This document shows positions 43,665 to 53,166 of a DNA stretch of 64,000 bases, in pieces. The notes beneath the pieces are model-generated. The model saw only the letters and a list, made by a program, of their open reading frames with translations, had not been told where the DNA came from and ran no database searches. Source of the stretch: Microlunatus parietis (GTDB taxonomy: Bacteria; Actinomycetota; Actinomycetes; Propionibacteriales; Propionibacteriaceae); the NCBI RefSeq assembly GCF_013407955.1, contig NZ_JACCBU010000001.1, forward strand, positions 1,364,001-1,428,000. Direction: 5' to 3'. Made by a program: the position numbers and the translations under genes. Every line of letters begins with the position of its first letter. Within the stretch, counting starts at the first letter, position 1.

Positions 43665-44102
43665 CTAGGTCGGCCGTCCCCCGGCCTCGGCGAACGGGAT
43701 CGGGCAGCCGGGAATCGACACGCACTCGAGCAGGTCGTCGCAGCCGGCCGCGATGGCGTTGCGCAACGTCTCCGCGATCACCTGCAGCTCCGCGATCCGC
43801 GCCTCGACGTCGCTCAGCTTCGCCTCGGCCCGGCGCCGGAAGCCCGCCCCCTCCCCCGCCGGATGGCGGTGCCCGGCCAGCTCCAGCAGGTCGGCGATCT
43901 CGTCCAGACTGAACCCCAGCCGCTGGGTCGTCTTGATCACCCGCAGCATCATGATCACCTCGTCCGGATAGAGCCGGTGCCCGCCGAGACTGCGGTCCGG
44001 TTCCTCGATCAGGCCTCGCCGCTCGTAGTACCGCAGCGTCTGGGGATTGATCCCGACCGCCGCGGCCACCTCGGCCGGCCGCAGTCCCTGGTACGTGGAC
44101 AC
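43665..44102 (-). CDS. MerR-family regulator, metal-type
   Basis: This 145-residue protein has a MerR winged helix ([21 protein letters not shown]) and a dimerisation helix, then a Cys-bearing C-terminal loop: [16 protein letters not shown]. Three Cys in this place resemble mercury/heavy-metal MerR sensors. GTG 44100-44102 is the start, 5 nt after the preceding gene's stop. It probably controls its own three-gene operon through the dyad at 44465. Confidence 0.85.
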   Translation of the reverse strand: MSTYQGLRPAEVAAAVGINPQTLRYYERRGLIEEPDRSLGGHRLYPDEVIMMLRVIKTTQRLGFSLDEIADLLELAGHRHPAGEGAGFRRRAEAKLSDVEARIAELQVIAETLRNAIAAGCDDLLECVSIPGCPIPFAEAGGRPT

Positions 44103-44107
44103 GCCGG

Positions 44108-44449
44108 TCACCCGGCCAGACCCGCGGCCGCCACAGCGCGCGTCACGACGGCGTCCAGCACCGCGGCCCGAGCCGGCGGAACCGAGACCAGCAGGCCGAT
44201 CCGGCCGGGATCGGCGGCATCCACTTCGAAGCGGAAGAAGGAGCAGCACTCCACCTCCCGGGCGGCCAGGTCGCGGGCCGTTCCGGCTGCCTCGCCGGCC
44301 AGGATCAGCCGTGCCGTCACGGCGTCGACCCGTTCGACGGACCGGAGCGCGTCCGCGAACAACGCGTCGAACTCCGCGACCCGGAGCGGCTGCTCGACGG
44401 TCGGCAGGGTGCAGGAATCCGGGGCCCAGCCCGGATCGGTGTTCGTCAT
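44108..44449 (-). CDS. Small Cys-containing protein of the MerR operon (unknown)
   Basis: This 113-residue soluble protein is unnamed, but its phrases (CTLPTVEQPLRVAEFDALF and REVECCSFFRFEV) look conserved in actinobacterial MerR neighbourhoods as I remember them. The vicinal C-C pair and a third Cys near the N-terminus could bind a soft metal. As first gene of a MerR operon it may be a metal chaperone or sequestering protein. Function is inferred from context alone. Confidence 0.6.
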   Translation of the reverse strand: MTNTDPGWAPDSCTLPTVEQPLRVAEFDALFADALRSVERVDAVTARLILAGEAAGTARDLAAREVECCSFFRFEVDAADPGRIGLLVSVPPARAAVLDAVVTRAVAAAGLAG

Positions 44450-44464
44450 GCCTCGACGGTAAAC

Positions 44465-44481
44465 CCGTACCCAAGTATCGG
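44465..44481. promoter_or_regulatory. MerR-type operator/promoter
   Basis: On the minus strand CCGATACTTGGGTACGG is an imperfect dyad. It lies between a TTGCAA -35-like box and a weak -10 with an over-long 18-19-nt spacer, the geometry MerR activators correct by bending DNA. It is 16 bp upstream of the three-gene operon. Confidence 0.5.
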
Positions 44482-44492
44482 TTGCAACGGTT

Positions 44493-45236
44493 TCAGGACT
44501 TCCGGCCGGCCTCCTCCGTGCGCCGGCGGAAGTGCTCGCCGACCCGCTCCAGCACGTCCAGCTGGGCCGGGTTGAACACGTCGGCCATGGCGTCGTTGAC
44601 GGTCTTGGTGACGTACCCGAGCCCGCGCGGCGCGTTCGCCTGGAGCGTCGCGATGTCGGGATTCGCCATGATCAACTCGAGATAGTGCGGGAACAGCCGG
44701 TCGGCGACGCCGCGCCGGGTGTCCTCGTCGGCGTCGGCCGGCAGCTCGTCGAACTCGACGGCGGCGTCGGTGCGCTGGTAGCCGGCCAGCATCCGCCGCA
44801 TCGCCTCGATCCCCTCGGGACCGAGCACGCGCCCGTACACGACGATCAGGGCACGGTCGGCCTCGGTCAGGTCGGCGGAGACGTCGGCCAGCTCCGGCGG
44901 CAGGTCGGTCGGCAGGCTCTGCCGCAGAATCAACGCCAGTTCGGCCCGGATCCGCTGCAGCCGCTCGATCGTCGCGGCCAGCTCGGAGTCGAGCAGCCGC
45001 AACGCCTGCTCGGGGTGTTCGTCGGCGTTCCCCATCGCGGCGATCTGGGGCAGCGACAGGCCGAGATCGGTCAGCCGCCGGATCCGCAGCAGCCGGACCA
45101 GGTGCGCGACCCCGTACTGCTTGTAACCGTTGGCGGCCCGCTCGGGCTCCTCCAGCAGGCCCACCTCGTGGTAGTGCCGGACCGCCTTCAACGTCGTTCC
45201 GGCCAGCTCCGCCAACTGCCGGGTGCTCCACGCCAC
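44493..45236 (-). CDS. MerR-family regulator (TipA/drug-type)
   Basis: This 247-residue protein has an N-terminal MerR HTH (AGTTLKAVRHYHEVGLLEEP), a second helix pair (NGYKQYGVAHLVRLLRIRRL) and a long helical C-terminal domain that may bind a ligand. GTG 45234-45236 is the start. It is divergent from a CPBP protease gene across a striking 34-bp inverted repeat and probably regulates both. Confidence 0.88.
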   Translation of the reverse strand: MAWSTRQLAELAGTTLKAVRHYHEVGLLEEPERAANGYKQYGVAHLVRLLRIRRLTDLGLSLPQIAAMGNADEHPEQALRLLDSELAATIERLQRIRAELALILRQSLPTDLPPELADVSADLTEADRALIVVYGRVLGPEGIEAMRRMLAGYQRTDAAVEFDELPADADEDTRRGVADRLFPHYLELIMANPDIATLQANAPRGLGYVTKTVNDAMADVFNPAQLDVLERVGEHFRRRTEEAGRKS

Positions 45237-45262
45237 GTCGCTCCTGTTCGTCGTCCTCGGCC

Positions 45263-45344
45263 ACCAGTCCACCGGATGCCCCAGGGGCACGGTCAAGTTC
45301 GCGGCGCGGTTTGACTGTGCCCCCACGGCATGGTCTGGACTGGT
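45263..45344. promoter_or_regulatory. Long inverted repeat of divergent promoters
   Basis: Arms 45263-45296 and 45311-45344 (34 bp each, about 26 matches) face outward around a 14-bp centre. Each arm reads TTGAC(C/T)GTGCCCC, then GGCAT, then TGGACTGGT in the direction of its gene. TTGAC is a -35 candidate. The best core is GGGGCACGGTCAA (45284-45296) against TTGACTGTGCCCC (45311-45323). Confidence 0.65.
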
Positions 45345-45374
45345 CGGGAAGCCACCGTGCGGGAAGGAATGATC

Positions 45375-46082
45375 ATGACCGAGACCACCAGTCAGGTGCC
45401 CGAGGCCCGGCCGGCGCTGCGGCCGGGCTGGCCGGAGATCATCGTCGGGCTGGCCGCGATGTCCCTCGTCGGGTACGGGATCCCGATCCTGCTCTTCCGG
45501 CCGCTCGGCATCACCGGGGCCATGAGCGGCGTACTGCTGGCCCTGCTCTCCGGCGGCGCGGGCATGATCGGCTTCGCGGCGGCGGCACTGATCCGGATCC
45601 GCAGCCTGGGCCCGTTCGGCGTCCGGAGGACCACGGCGACGTGGCTGTTGCTCGGGCTGGCCGGCGGCGTGCTGGCCCTGATCCTCAAGATCATCATCAT
45701 GCCGGCGATGACCTCCCTGTTCGGGCTCGCCACCGATACTCAGGACAGCTACGTGCAGGGCGCCGGCAACGGGCCGCTCTTCGTGATCTTGATGATGCTG
45801 TTCCTGGCCGTGATCACGCCGATCGGCGAGGAGTTCCTGTTCCGCGGCGTCGTCACGACCGCCTTGCTGCGTTACGGACCGTGGATCGGCGTGATCGGCA
45901 GCTCGGTGATCTTCGCGCTGATGCACGGCATCAACTCCGTCCTGCTGGCGGCCGTGATCGTCGGACTGATCGCCGGCGAGCTCCGGCGCCGCAGCGGCTC
46001 CATCTGGCCCGGCGTGATCGTGCACGCCGTCAACAACTCGATCACCGTCGTGGTCTACGCCGCGATGAGCCTTCCCAGCTGA
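45375..46082 (+). CDS. CPBP-family intramembrane metalloprotease
   Basis: This 235-residue protein has seven to eight helices. The CPBP/Abi motifs are complete: E-E-F-L-F-R-G, F-A-L-M-H-G and H-A-V-N-N-S. These Glu/His residues bind the catalytic zinc within the membrane. Family roles include maturation of prenylated proteins, bacteriocin immunity and signalling; the target is unknown. ATG 45375 was chosen because GGAAGGA lies 7 nt upstream; earlier in-frame ATG/GTG codons exist. Confidence 0.88.
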   Translation: MTETTSQVPEARPALRPGWPEIIVGLAAMSLVGYGIPILLFRPLGITGAMSGVLLALLSGGAGMIGFAAAALIRIRSLGPFGVRRTTATWLLLGLAGGVLALILKIIIMPAMTSLFGLATDTQDSYVQGAGNGPLFVILMMLFLAVITPIGEEFLFRGVVTTALLRYGPWIGVIGSSVIFALMHGINSVLLAAVIVGLIAGELRRRSGSIWPGVIVHAVNNSITVVVYAAMSLPS

Positions 46083-46122
46083 ACCGGGCCGCTGCCCGGC
46101 TCGCGGTGCGAGGATGATCCCG

Positions 46123-46935
46123 ATGGAGTCGTACGTCGAGCGTCCGCCGGTGCCGGAGCTGTCCGGCATGGTGCGGACCGTCTGGATCCAGCGCACCGGC
46201 GAGGCCGCGTACGTGCAACGACACCTGCCCACCGGCGGGGCCGAGCTGCACCTGCCGGTCGGCGGTACGCCGGTGCTGGCCGGGCCGCTGACGGGTCCCT
46301 CGATCGAGATCATCCCGGCCCGGACCACGCTGATCGGGGTCAGGTTCCACCCGGGCGCCGCACCGGTGTTGCCGGCCATGCTCGACGAGCTGGTCGACCA
46401 GCGGATCCGGCTGGCCGAGCTGTGGGGCGAGGCCGATCGCTGGTCCGAGGCGGTGGCCCGGGCCGCGACTCCCGAGCAGGCGCTCCGGGAGGTCCAGGCC
46501 CGGCTGCTCGCGCGCTACCGGCAGTCCCGGGTCGACCCTTTGATCGGCGCGGCGGTACGGGCGCTGATGCCGTGGCAGACGATCAACGTCGACGCGCTGG
46601 CCGGCCGGCTCGCGCTGTCCGCCAGCCAGCTGCGCCGCCGGTGTCTGCAGGCGGTCGGGATGAGTCCCAAGGTCTTGCAGCGGACGTTGCGATTCCAGGG
46701 TTTCCTGGCGCTGGCCCAGGCCGGTGCCAGCGCGTCCGGTCGGCGCGGCGCCGACGGAACGGCCGGGCTCGCGATCGACGCCGGGTACGCCGACCAGGCG
46801 CACCTGAGCCGGGAGTGCCTCCGGCTGACCGGGCTCACTCCGCGGCAGCTGCTCGGCGGCGACCTCGACCGGTGCGCCTGCGGGCATGATCACGCGGCGT
46901 CCTACGGCCCGTTCCTGGCCGCCCGGCCGACCTGA
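46123..46935 (+). CDS. AraC-family transcriptional regulator
   Basis: This 270-residue protein has an N-terminal sensor of the DUF6597 type (LSGMVRTVWIQR, LPTGGAELHLPVGG) and a C-terminal AraC HTH pair (ALAGRLALSASQLRRRCLQA, then AGYADQAHLSRE). A Cys/His tail, RCACGHDH, near the C-terminus is unusual and might bind metal. ATG 46123 was chosen over 46114 because of GAGG spacing. The target is not evident. Confidence 0.85.
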   Translation: MESYVERPPVPELSGMVRTVWIQRTGEAAYVQRHLPTGGAELHLPVGGTPVLAGPLTGPSIEIIPARTTLIGVRFHPGAAPVLPAMLDELVDQRIRLAELWGEADRWSEAVARAATPEQALREVQARLLARYRQSRVDPLIGAAVRALMPWQTINVDALAGRLALSASQLRRRCLQAVGMSPKVLQRTLRFQGFLALAQAGASASGRRGADGTAGLAIDAGYADQAHLSRECLRLTGLTPRQLLGGDLDRCACGHDHAASYGPFLAARPT

Positions 46936-46988
46936 GTCTGCGCGATTTGTTCAAGCTCAGGGAGTCGGCCCGGCCGTAGCTTCGACTC

Positions 46989-48296
46989 GTGCCCGGTCTC
47001 TCCCTCGACGGCGCGGTGTTCTCCCCGGACTCGCCCGGCTACGACGCCGCTCGCCGGCCGGCCCATCCCGCCTATCGCGGGGTGCGGCCGAGGCTGGTGG
47101 CGCAGTGCCGGTCGATGTCGGATGTCGTCCGTACGCTCTCGTACGCGCGCGGAACGGGAGAACGGTTCGCCATCCGCAGCGGCGGCCACTGCTTCGCCGG
47201 CCGGTCGTCGACCGATGGCGTGCTGCTCGACCTGTCCGGGCTCGACGAGGTCTCGGTCCGGCGCGGGATCGCCGGCGTCGGGGCGGGTGCCAGGCTCGGC
47301 CGGGTCTATGCCGCGCTGCACGAGTCCGGCCGGACCCTGCCGGCGGGGTGTGGGCCGACCGTCGGCATCGCTGGGCTGACCCTCGGCGGCGGAATCGGGC
47401 TGCTCGGCCGCCGGTACGGGCTGACCAGCGACCGCCTGGTCGGCGCCCGGGTGGTGCTCGCCGACGGCAGCGTCGTGGACTGCGACCCGGATTGCGAGCC
47501 CGACCTCTTCTGGGCGTTGCGCGGTGCCGGCGGCGGGCAGTTCGGCGTCGTCACCACGCTGCGGTACGAGACGGTGCCCGAGCCGGTGATGACCCGGATC
47601 GAGGGGACCTGGTCCGGCGTCGACCCGACCGCGCTGGTCGCGGCCTGGCAGGACTGGGCGCCCGACGCGCCGGACGAGCTCACGGTGAACCTCACCCTGG
47701 TGTCCGATCCGGGTCGTCCGGTCGGCATCACGTTGGTGGGAGCCGCGGCTCTCGACGAGGCGGCGACGCGGACGCTGCTCCGGGACCTGCTCGCGCCGGC
47801 CGGGATGCCGTCGGCGGTGGTTCGGTTGCGCGGCGGGCTGGCGTACCAGCGATTGAAGAGCACCCTGACCGATCCGCGGGACGTGCCCGAGCGGGTGCTG
47901 CGGATCAGGTCGGAGTTCTTTCGTCGCAGCCTGCCGCCGCGATTGCTCGGGGAACTGCTGGAAGGGTTCGGTGAGCAGCGTGCCGCCGGGCGCCGGCAGC
48001 TCACCTTCACGGCGATGGGTGGTACCTACAACCGGGTCCCCGCCGCGGCGACGGCGTTCGCGCATCGCGCCGAGCGGTTTCTGCTCGAACACATCGGCGA
48101 CCCCTCCGATGGCTGGGTGGACCAGTCGTGGGCCACGGCGCACCGGGGCGGCTCCGGCCGGGTCTATCCCAACTTTCCCGATCCGGTGCTCGCGGACGCG
48201 CCGGCGGCCTATCACGCGGAGAACCGGACCAGGCTGGCCGCGATCAAGCGGGCCTACGACCCGGACGGGTTCTTCGATGTCCCGCGGCGGAGTTGA
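46989..48296 (+). CDS. FAD-binding oxidoreductase (BBE-like, covalent flavin)
   Basis: This 435-residue enzyme has an FAD_binding_4 domain and a C-terminal BBE motif ([10 protein letters not shown]). His67 in RSGGHCFAG is the expected 8-alpha-histidyl flavin link. The usual second link, Cys in P-A-G-x-C, is displaced: here the sequence is PAGCGPTVG (C121), so the flavin may be only singly linked. No signal peptide. It lies 21 nt upstream of the epimerase gene; substrates of the family are alcohols or sugars. Confidence 0.88.
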   Translation: MPGLSLDGAVFSPDSPGYDAARRPAHPAYRGVRPRLVAQCRSMSDVVRTLSYARGTGERFAIRSGGHCFAGRSSTDGVLLDLSGLDEVSVRRGIAGVGAGARLGRVYAALHESGRTLPAGCGPTVGIAGLTLGGGIGLLGRRYGLTSDRLVGARVVLADGSVVDCDPDCEPDLFWALRGAGGGQFGVVTTLRYETVPEPVMTRIEGTWSGVDPTALVAAWQDWAPDAPDELTVNLTLVSDPGRPVGITLVGAAALDEAATRTLLRDLLAPAGMPSAVVRLRGGLAYQRLKSTLTDPRDVPERVLRIRSEFFRRSLPPRLLGELLEGFGEQRAAGRRQLTFTAMGGTYNRVPAAATAFAHRAERFLLEHIGDPSDGWVDQSWATAHRGGSGRVYPNFPDPVLADAPAAYHAENRTRLAAIKRAYDPDGFFDVPRRS

Positions 48297-48316
48297 TCAA
48301 CAGTGAAGGAGTCTCG

Positions 48317-49237
48317 ATGATCTTGGTGACCGGTGGTCTCGGCATGATCGGCGCCCACACGGCGAAGGCGTTGATCGACAGCGGACAGCAGGTGGTCGTG
48401 ACGGCGTACCGGAGGATCGAGGTGCCGTCCTTCCTGGCCGATCGAGTGATCGTGGAGACGCTCGACGTGACGGACCGCGACGCGTTCCTCGGTCTCGCCG
48501 AACGGCATTCGATCACCGACATCGTGCATCTCGCCGGCTCCGTTCCCGGCGCCGACCCGGTCTCCTTCTTCCGCACCGACCTGACCGGTCTGCTCAACGC
48601 GCTGGACGCCGCCCGTGCCTGGCAGGTGCGCCGGTTCGCCGTCGCGAGCAGCCTCGGGGTCTACCTCGGTCGCCCGGAGATCCCCTGGCGGGAAGACCTC
48701 GCGCTGCCGAGCGCCGACCTGCCGCACTTGATCATCGCCTTCAAGAAGGCGGTCGAACCGCTCACCACGCATGCCTTGCAGGGCAGCGGAGTCCAGCCGG
48801 TGATCATGCGCATCGGCACCATCTGGGGTCCGCTGGTGGATCCGGAGTCGCCGTTCTTCCACCTTCCCCCGTACGTCAGCGCCGTGCTCCGCGGTGATCA
48901 ACCCGCCGCCCTGTACGCCGACGACGGCTTCGACTGCTGCTATGCCCCGGATGCCGGCCGGGCGATCGCGTCCTTGATCGCGACCGAGACCTTGCGGCAC
49001 GACAGCTACAACGTCTCCAGTGGTCGCCGGGCGACCAACCGTGAGGTCGCCGACGCGCTGCGGGCGATCCTGCCGGAGGCGCAGCTCGAGCTGCTGCCCG
49101 GCCGCCGAGGCGGTGCCGGCGACGACCCGTACCTCGACATCACCAGGCTCACCGAGGACACCGGCTTCACGCCGGCGTTCGACCTGCCCGCGGCCGTTGC
49201 CGACTATGTCGCCTGGCGCGCCGACCATCCCCGCTGA
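48317..49237 (+). CDS. NAD-dependent epimerase/dehydratase-like protein, catalytic Tyr absent
   Basis: This 306-residue extended SDR has the Rossmann motif TGGLGMIG (5-12) and VASSLGVY in the Ser position. The YxxxK motif is not seen: the stretch reads [10 protein letters not shown], with Ile where Tyr is expected. Activity is therefore doubtful or different. ATG 48317 follows GAAGGAG. It is in line with the BBE oxidoreductase and the PPOX gene, possibly one transcript. Confidence 0.82.
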   Translation: MILVTGGLGMIGAHTAKALIDSGQQVVVTAYRRIEVPSFLADRVIVETLDVTDRDAFLGLAERHSITDIVHLAGSVPGADPVSFFRTDLTGLLNALDAARAWQVRRFAVASSLGVYLGRPEIPWREDLALPSADLPHLIIAFKKAVEPLTTHALQGSGVQPVIMRIGTIWGPLVDPESPFFHLPPYVSAVLRGDQPAALYADDGFDCCYAPDAGRAIASLIATETLRHDSYNVSSGRRATNREVADALRAILPEAQLELLPGRRGGAGDDPYLDITRLTEDTGFTPAFDLPAAVADYVAWRADHPR

Positions 49238-49252
49238 ACCAGGAGCATGATC

Positions 49253-49636
49253 ATGTTGGATCCCGACGTTCACCGCGCCCTTGCCGGCGCCTCGATCGCC
49301 CACCTGGCCACAGTTCTGCCCGACGGCTCGCCGCACGTCGTGCCGGTCTTCGCCGGCATCGAGGGCGATCGGATCGCGGTCTTCACCGGTCCGGGCTCGC
49401 GCAAGGCCCGCAACCTGCGGCGGGATCCTCGCGTCGCCCTGTCGGTCGCGCCCGCCGACGGACCGTTCCAGCCGGTGATCGTCCGCGGCCGGGTGGTCGC
49501 CTGGGTCGAGGACGAATCGCGCTGGGAGATCATCGACCGGATCGCCGTGACCTACCTCGGCGAGCCCTATCCCCGAGACCAGGACCGGATCGTGATGATC
49601 ATCGAACCCGAGCAGCAGATCGTCGGAGTGCGGTAG
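49253..49636 (+). CDS. PPOX-class F420-dependent oxidoreductase/flavin-binding protein
   Basis: This 127-residue split-barrel protein shows the class pattern: ATVLPDGSPHVVPVF, then GSRKARNLRRDPRVALSV with the basic cofactor-binding residues. Actinobacterial members use F420 or FMN to reduce or oxidise small molecules. ATG 49253 was chosen since AGGAG is 7 nt upstream; ATG 49247 would leave 1 nt. It follows the epimerase by 15 nt. Confidence 0.85.
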   Translation: MLDPDVHRALAGASIAHLATVLPDGSPHVVPVFAGIEGDRIAVFTGPGSRKARNLRRDPRVALSVAPADGPFQPVIVRGRVVAWVEDESRWEIIDRIAVTYLGEPYPRDQDRIVMIIEPEQQIVGVR

Positions 49637-50350
49637 CTCCTTGCCCAAGCGGACCCCGGCGATCCCGGGGATGTGATGTGCCCCCTGGTCCGTGGGGCTG
49701 TAGCAGATCCGCGTGGCGAAGTGCTCCGGTTTGTGCCACTGGCCGGGACCGGAACCTGTGTGCGGGCCCGGCTGGCCGATCTCGGGCTGAACAGCCCTGC
49801 CTGAGCGGGTCCAGAATGTCGGGCGGCGGGGGTCACACCGAAGATCTGGCGGTCCCGGTCCGGCAGCCCGGTTCCTGCCGCCAGCGAGCGCTTTGACCGC
49901 GCTTCCGGCTTCGCGCAGAGGCCCTTTCCGCTCGGTGCGGCCGGATCGCGCACGGCAAAAGATCTTGCGGTCTGGCCTGCCGGATCGTCCGCCGGGTCGC
50001 TCCGGGCATCCCCCGGAACCGCCACCGCCCTCACGCCCCATTCCGCCACAGGCTCTACACCCGGCCGGATGTGCCCACTCGGTCAGCGGGCCCGGGCCGA
50101 GGTGGGAATGGGTGAGGTCGATGGAGGCGGGGGGTGCAGCCGGGGCGGCACCGATCTGTGGGGGCTTCCGGCCGCGAACGGAACCTGTTGCGGATTCGGC
50201 GCAGTCGTGCGACCTCGCGGAAGATCTTGTTGGTGCGGTGACGTCGTCGAGCGGACGTCCTGACCGGCGAATCCGGCCCGAATGGAGGTCAAGGCGTCCG
50301 CCCAGTGAATGGGGCGTGGCACGGCCGCGCAGGTTGCTGTTGCTCAGCGG
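49637..50350. other. Gene-free region left of the IS element
   Basis: These 714 bp have no credible CDS: open frames lack ribosome sites and their composition is atypical. A motif (A)AGATCT(T)GcGGT occurs near 49849, 49967 and 50220. Near 50060 and 50160 are degraded stretches resembling the repeat unit right of the IS (ACCCGGCCGGATGTGCCC and GGCCGCGAACG). The region looks like old, decayed repeat DNA. Confidence 0.45.
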
Positions 50351-51739
50351 GGCTGTGGCACAGAATTGCATTTGCTGCGGCCCTACGGCCGAGAAATCGG
50401 TTGGCGGGCTCAGACGGTCGTCGCAACAACGGTCTTGGGAGGTTGTTGTGGCGGTCGATGCTGGAGTGCGGGCGCGGGTGTTGGCGTTGGTGGCGGCGGG
50501 TGAGTCGTGTCGTGGTGCGGCGCGCCGGGTCGGGATTTCCTATCGGAGCGTGGTGCGGTGGGCCAATCTGGCCGGTATGGAGTTGCAGCCGGGCCGGATC
50601 GGCGGGATCGCTGGGGTCAGTGCGTTTCGGCGGTCACCGCGGGCGCGGCCTCCGCGGGTGCTGCCGGAGGGGGACTATCTGGCTGAGAACGGCCGGTTGA
50701 CGCTGGCCGGGCGGGTGGTGATCGCGGTCCGGCTCCGGGACCAGTGGCGGCCTGCCGCGATCGCCCGGGCGTTGGGGGTGCACCGGTCCACGGTGAAGCG
50801 TGAGATCGAGGCCGGCAGCGTGGACGGTCGTTACCGGCCCAAGATCGCCCAGCGGCTGGCCGACGAGCGGCGTCGTCGGCCGAAGTCGGACCGGGTCAAG
50901 ATCAGGCCCGGGACCGAGTTGTGGGACGAGTTGATCGCCCGGCTGAATGCCAAGCAGTCACCCGAGCAGATCGCCGGCAGGCTGGCCCTGGACTTCGCCG
51001 GGCGTGACGCTATGCAGGTGAGCCACGAAACGATCTACCAGGCCCTCTACGTGCAGGGCGCCGGGGCGCTACGCCACGAACTGGCCGTGGAGAAAGCGCT
51101 GCGGTCGGGCCGGACCAGCCGCCGGCCACGGTCCAAACTCGGACCACGGTCGAACCGGTCCTGGATCGGCACCGCCACCATCACCGCCCGCCCGGCCGAG
51201 GCCGAGGATCGGGCCGTGCCCGGTCACTGGGAAGGCGACCTGATCATCGGCGGCGGTAACCAACGCTCGGCGCTGATCACCCTGTTCGAACGCACCACCC
51301 GGTTCTGCCTGATCAGCCGGATCACCGTCCATGACGCCGCGACCGTGACCGACCGGCTCACCGAGATGGCCGCCCGGCTCCCGGCAGCGTTGTGGCGGTC
51401 CCTGACCTGGGACCAAGGCGTGGAGATGGCCGACCACGCCCGGTTCACCATCGCGACCGGTTGCCCCGTGTTCTTCTGCGATCCCCACTCGCCCTGGCAA
51501 CGCCCGACCAACGAGAACGGCAACGGCCTGCTCCGAGAGTTCTTCCCCAAAGGCACCGACTTCACCAAGATCACCGACGAGCAAGTCGCCGAAGCCGAAC
51601 ACCTCCTCAACACCCGCCCCCGCAAGATCTTGAACTACCAGACCCCCGCTGAGAAGCTTGCTCAACTAATCACTGTTGCGAAAGCAGCTTGAATCCGCCG
51701 TTCCCCATGGCAGCAGAATGCAAAATCGTGCCACTCGCC
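50351..51739 (+). mobile_element. IS30-family insertion sequence
   Basis: The element is about 1.39 kb with one transposase. The left end (50351-50378, GTGGCACAGAATTGCATT then TGCTGC) and the right end (51710-51739, read in reverse: GTGGCACGATTTTGCATT then CTGCTGC) are imperfect inverted repeats of about 28-30 bp. A CAGCGG occurs just outside both ends (50345-50350 and 51745-51750) but is not flush on the right, so the target duplication and exact ends are uncertain. Confidence 0.75.
50448..51692 (+). CDS. IS30-family transposase
   Basis: This 414-residue transposase has two N-terminal HTH regions (ALGVHRSTVKREIEAG is the second) and a DDE core: Asp in GHWEGDLIIG, Asp in TWDQGVEM and Glu in PTNENGNG with following FPKGTDF, all typical of IS30. 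The frame is intact, so it may be active. GTG 50448 follows GGGAGG with 6-nt spacing. The first third uses more T- and G-ending codons than surrounding host genes. Confidence 0.92.
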   Translation: MAVDAGVRARVLALVAAGESCRGAARRVGISYRSVVRWANLAGMELQPGRIGGIAGVSAFRRSPRARPPRVLPEGDYLAENGRLTLAGRVVIAVRLRDQWRPAAIARALGVHRSTVKREIEAGSVDGRYRPKIAQRLADERRRRPKSDRVKIRPGTELWDELIARLNAKQSPEQIAGRLALDFAGRDAMQVSHETIYQALYVQGAGALRHELAVEKALRSGRTSRRPRSKLGPRSNRSWIGTATITARPAEAEDRAVPGHWEGDLIIGGGNQRSALITLFERTTRFCLISRITVHDAATVTDRLTEMAARLPAALWRSLTWDQGVEMADHARFTIATGCPVFFCDPHSPWQRPTNENGNGLLREFFPKGTDFTKITDEQVAEAEHLLNTRPRKILNYQTPAEKLAQLITVAKAA

Positions 51740-51889
51740 GCAGCCAGCGGTCGGGCCGTGATACCAGACGGCTGGGCCGGGTTCGGTGGGTCCGACGCGA
51801 CACCCCGGTCTGTGGGTGACCTTCAGCCGCGAACACCCGGCCGGATTTGCCCCACTCAGCATGGTCGGGCCGGGGGTCGGTGGGACCGG

Positions 51890-52140
51890 GGTCGGCTGGG
51901 CCAGAGTCGATGGGACTCGGGCCTCGACCGGGGGCCGGGACCAGTTCCAGGCCCGATCCGGCTCCACTGTCCGCGGCCACGAGCCGCGCCAGGCGCCGGC
52001 CGAAGCGGGTCAAGGCGCTCGGCAGTCAGGGCGCCCGCCTGCCCGGCAGCCAGCCCGAGCACATCCGCTATCGGTTCGGGCGGTTCACCCGTGACTCTGC
52101 ACGGACACGGTCGACGCGACCCCGGTCTGTGGGATGTGAC
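51890..52140. repeat. Left copy of the ~240-bp end module of the array
   Basis: It begins GGTCGGCTGGG, contains GTCGATGGGACTCGGGCC and GAGCACATCCGCTATCG, and ends with ACCCGTGACTCTGC. It resembles 53167-53397 over its length, with many substitutions, and is why the first anchor spacing is 320 instead of 142. Confidence 0.7.
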
Positions 52141-53166
52141 TTCCGGCCGCGAACACCCGGCCGGATTTGCCCCACTCAGCCTGCGGGTCGGGCCGGGCGA
52201 TCGGGTGAGGTCGTGATGCGGGACGGCTGGCCCGGGATCGGTAGGGCCGGGCCCTGGGCCAGCGCCGATGGGCCGACGCGACCCCCAGTCTGTGGGTGAC
52301 CTCCAGCCGCGAACACCCGGCCGGACATGCCCCACTCAACCTGCGGGTCGGGCCGTGATGCCAGACGGCTGGGCCGGGATCGGTAGGGCCGGACCCTGGA
52401 CCAGCGCCGATGGGCCGACGCGACCCCCAGTCTGTGGGTGACCTCCAGCCGCGAACACCCGGCCGGACATGCCCCACTCAACCTGCGGGTCGGGCCGTGA
52501 TGCCAGACGGGTCGGCCGGGGTCGGTGAGGCCCGGCCCCGGGCCAGCGCCGATGGGCCGACGCGACCCCCAGTCTGTGGGTGACCTCCAGCCGCGAACAC
52601 CCGGCCGGACATGCCCCACTCAACCTGCGGGTCGGGCCGTGATGCCAGACGGCTGGGCCGGGGTCGGTGAGGCCCGGCCCCTGGCCAGCGCCGATGGGCC
52701 GACGCGGCCCCCAGTCTGTGGGTGACCTCCAGCCGCGAAGACCCGGCCGGATATGCCCCACTCAGCATGGTCGGGTCGGGGTCGGCGGGACCGAGGTCGG
52801 CTGGGCCAGAGTCGATGAGGCCGACGCGACGCCCGGTCTGTGGGTGACATCCAGCCGCGAACACCCGGCCGGACATGCCCCACTCAGCCTGCGGGTCGGG
52901 TCGTGATGCCAGGCGGCTGGGCCGGATCGATGGAACCGAGCCCTGGGCCAGCGCCGATGGGCCGACGCGACACCCGGTCTGTGGGTGACCTCCAGCCGCG
53001 AACACCCGGCGGAATATGCCCCACTCAGCATGGTCGGGCCGGGGTCGGCGGGACCGAGGTCGGCTGGGCCGGAGTCGATGGGGCCGACGTGACACCCGGT
53101 CTGTGGGTGACCTCCAGCCGCGAACACCCGGCCGGATATGCCCCACTCAGCCTGCGGTCGGGTCGG

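Noticed and set aside
49893..50447. 185-codon upstream extension of the IS30 transposase
   Set aside because: The extension has no family similarity, crosses the left inverted repeat and lacks a ribosome site; GTG 50448 has GGGAGG.
50345..51750. CAGCGG as target-site duplication of the IS30 element
   Set aside because: The right copy is several bases away from the inverted repeat, so the match may be chance; kept only as a note.
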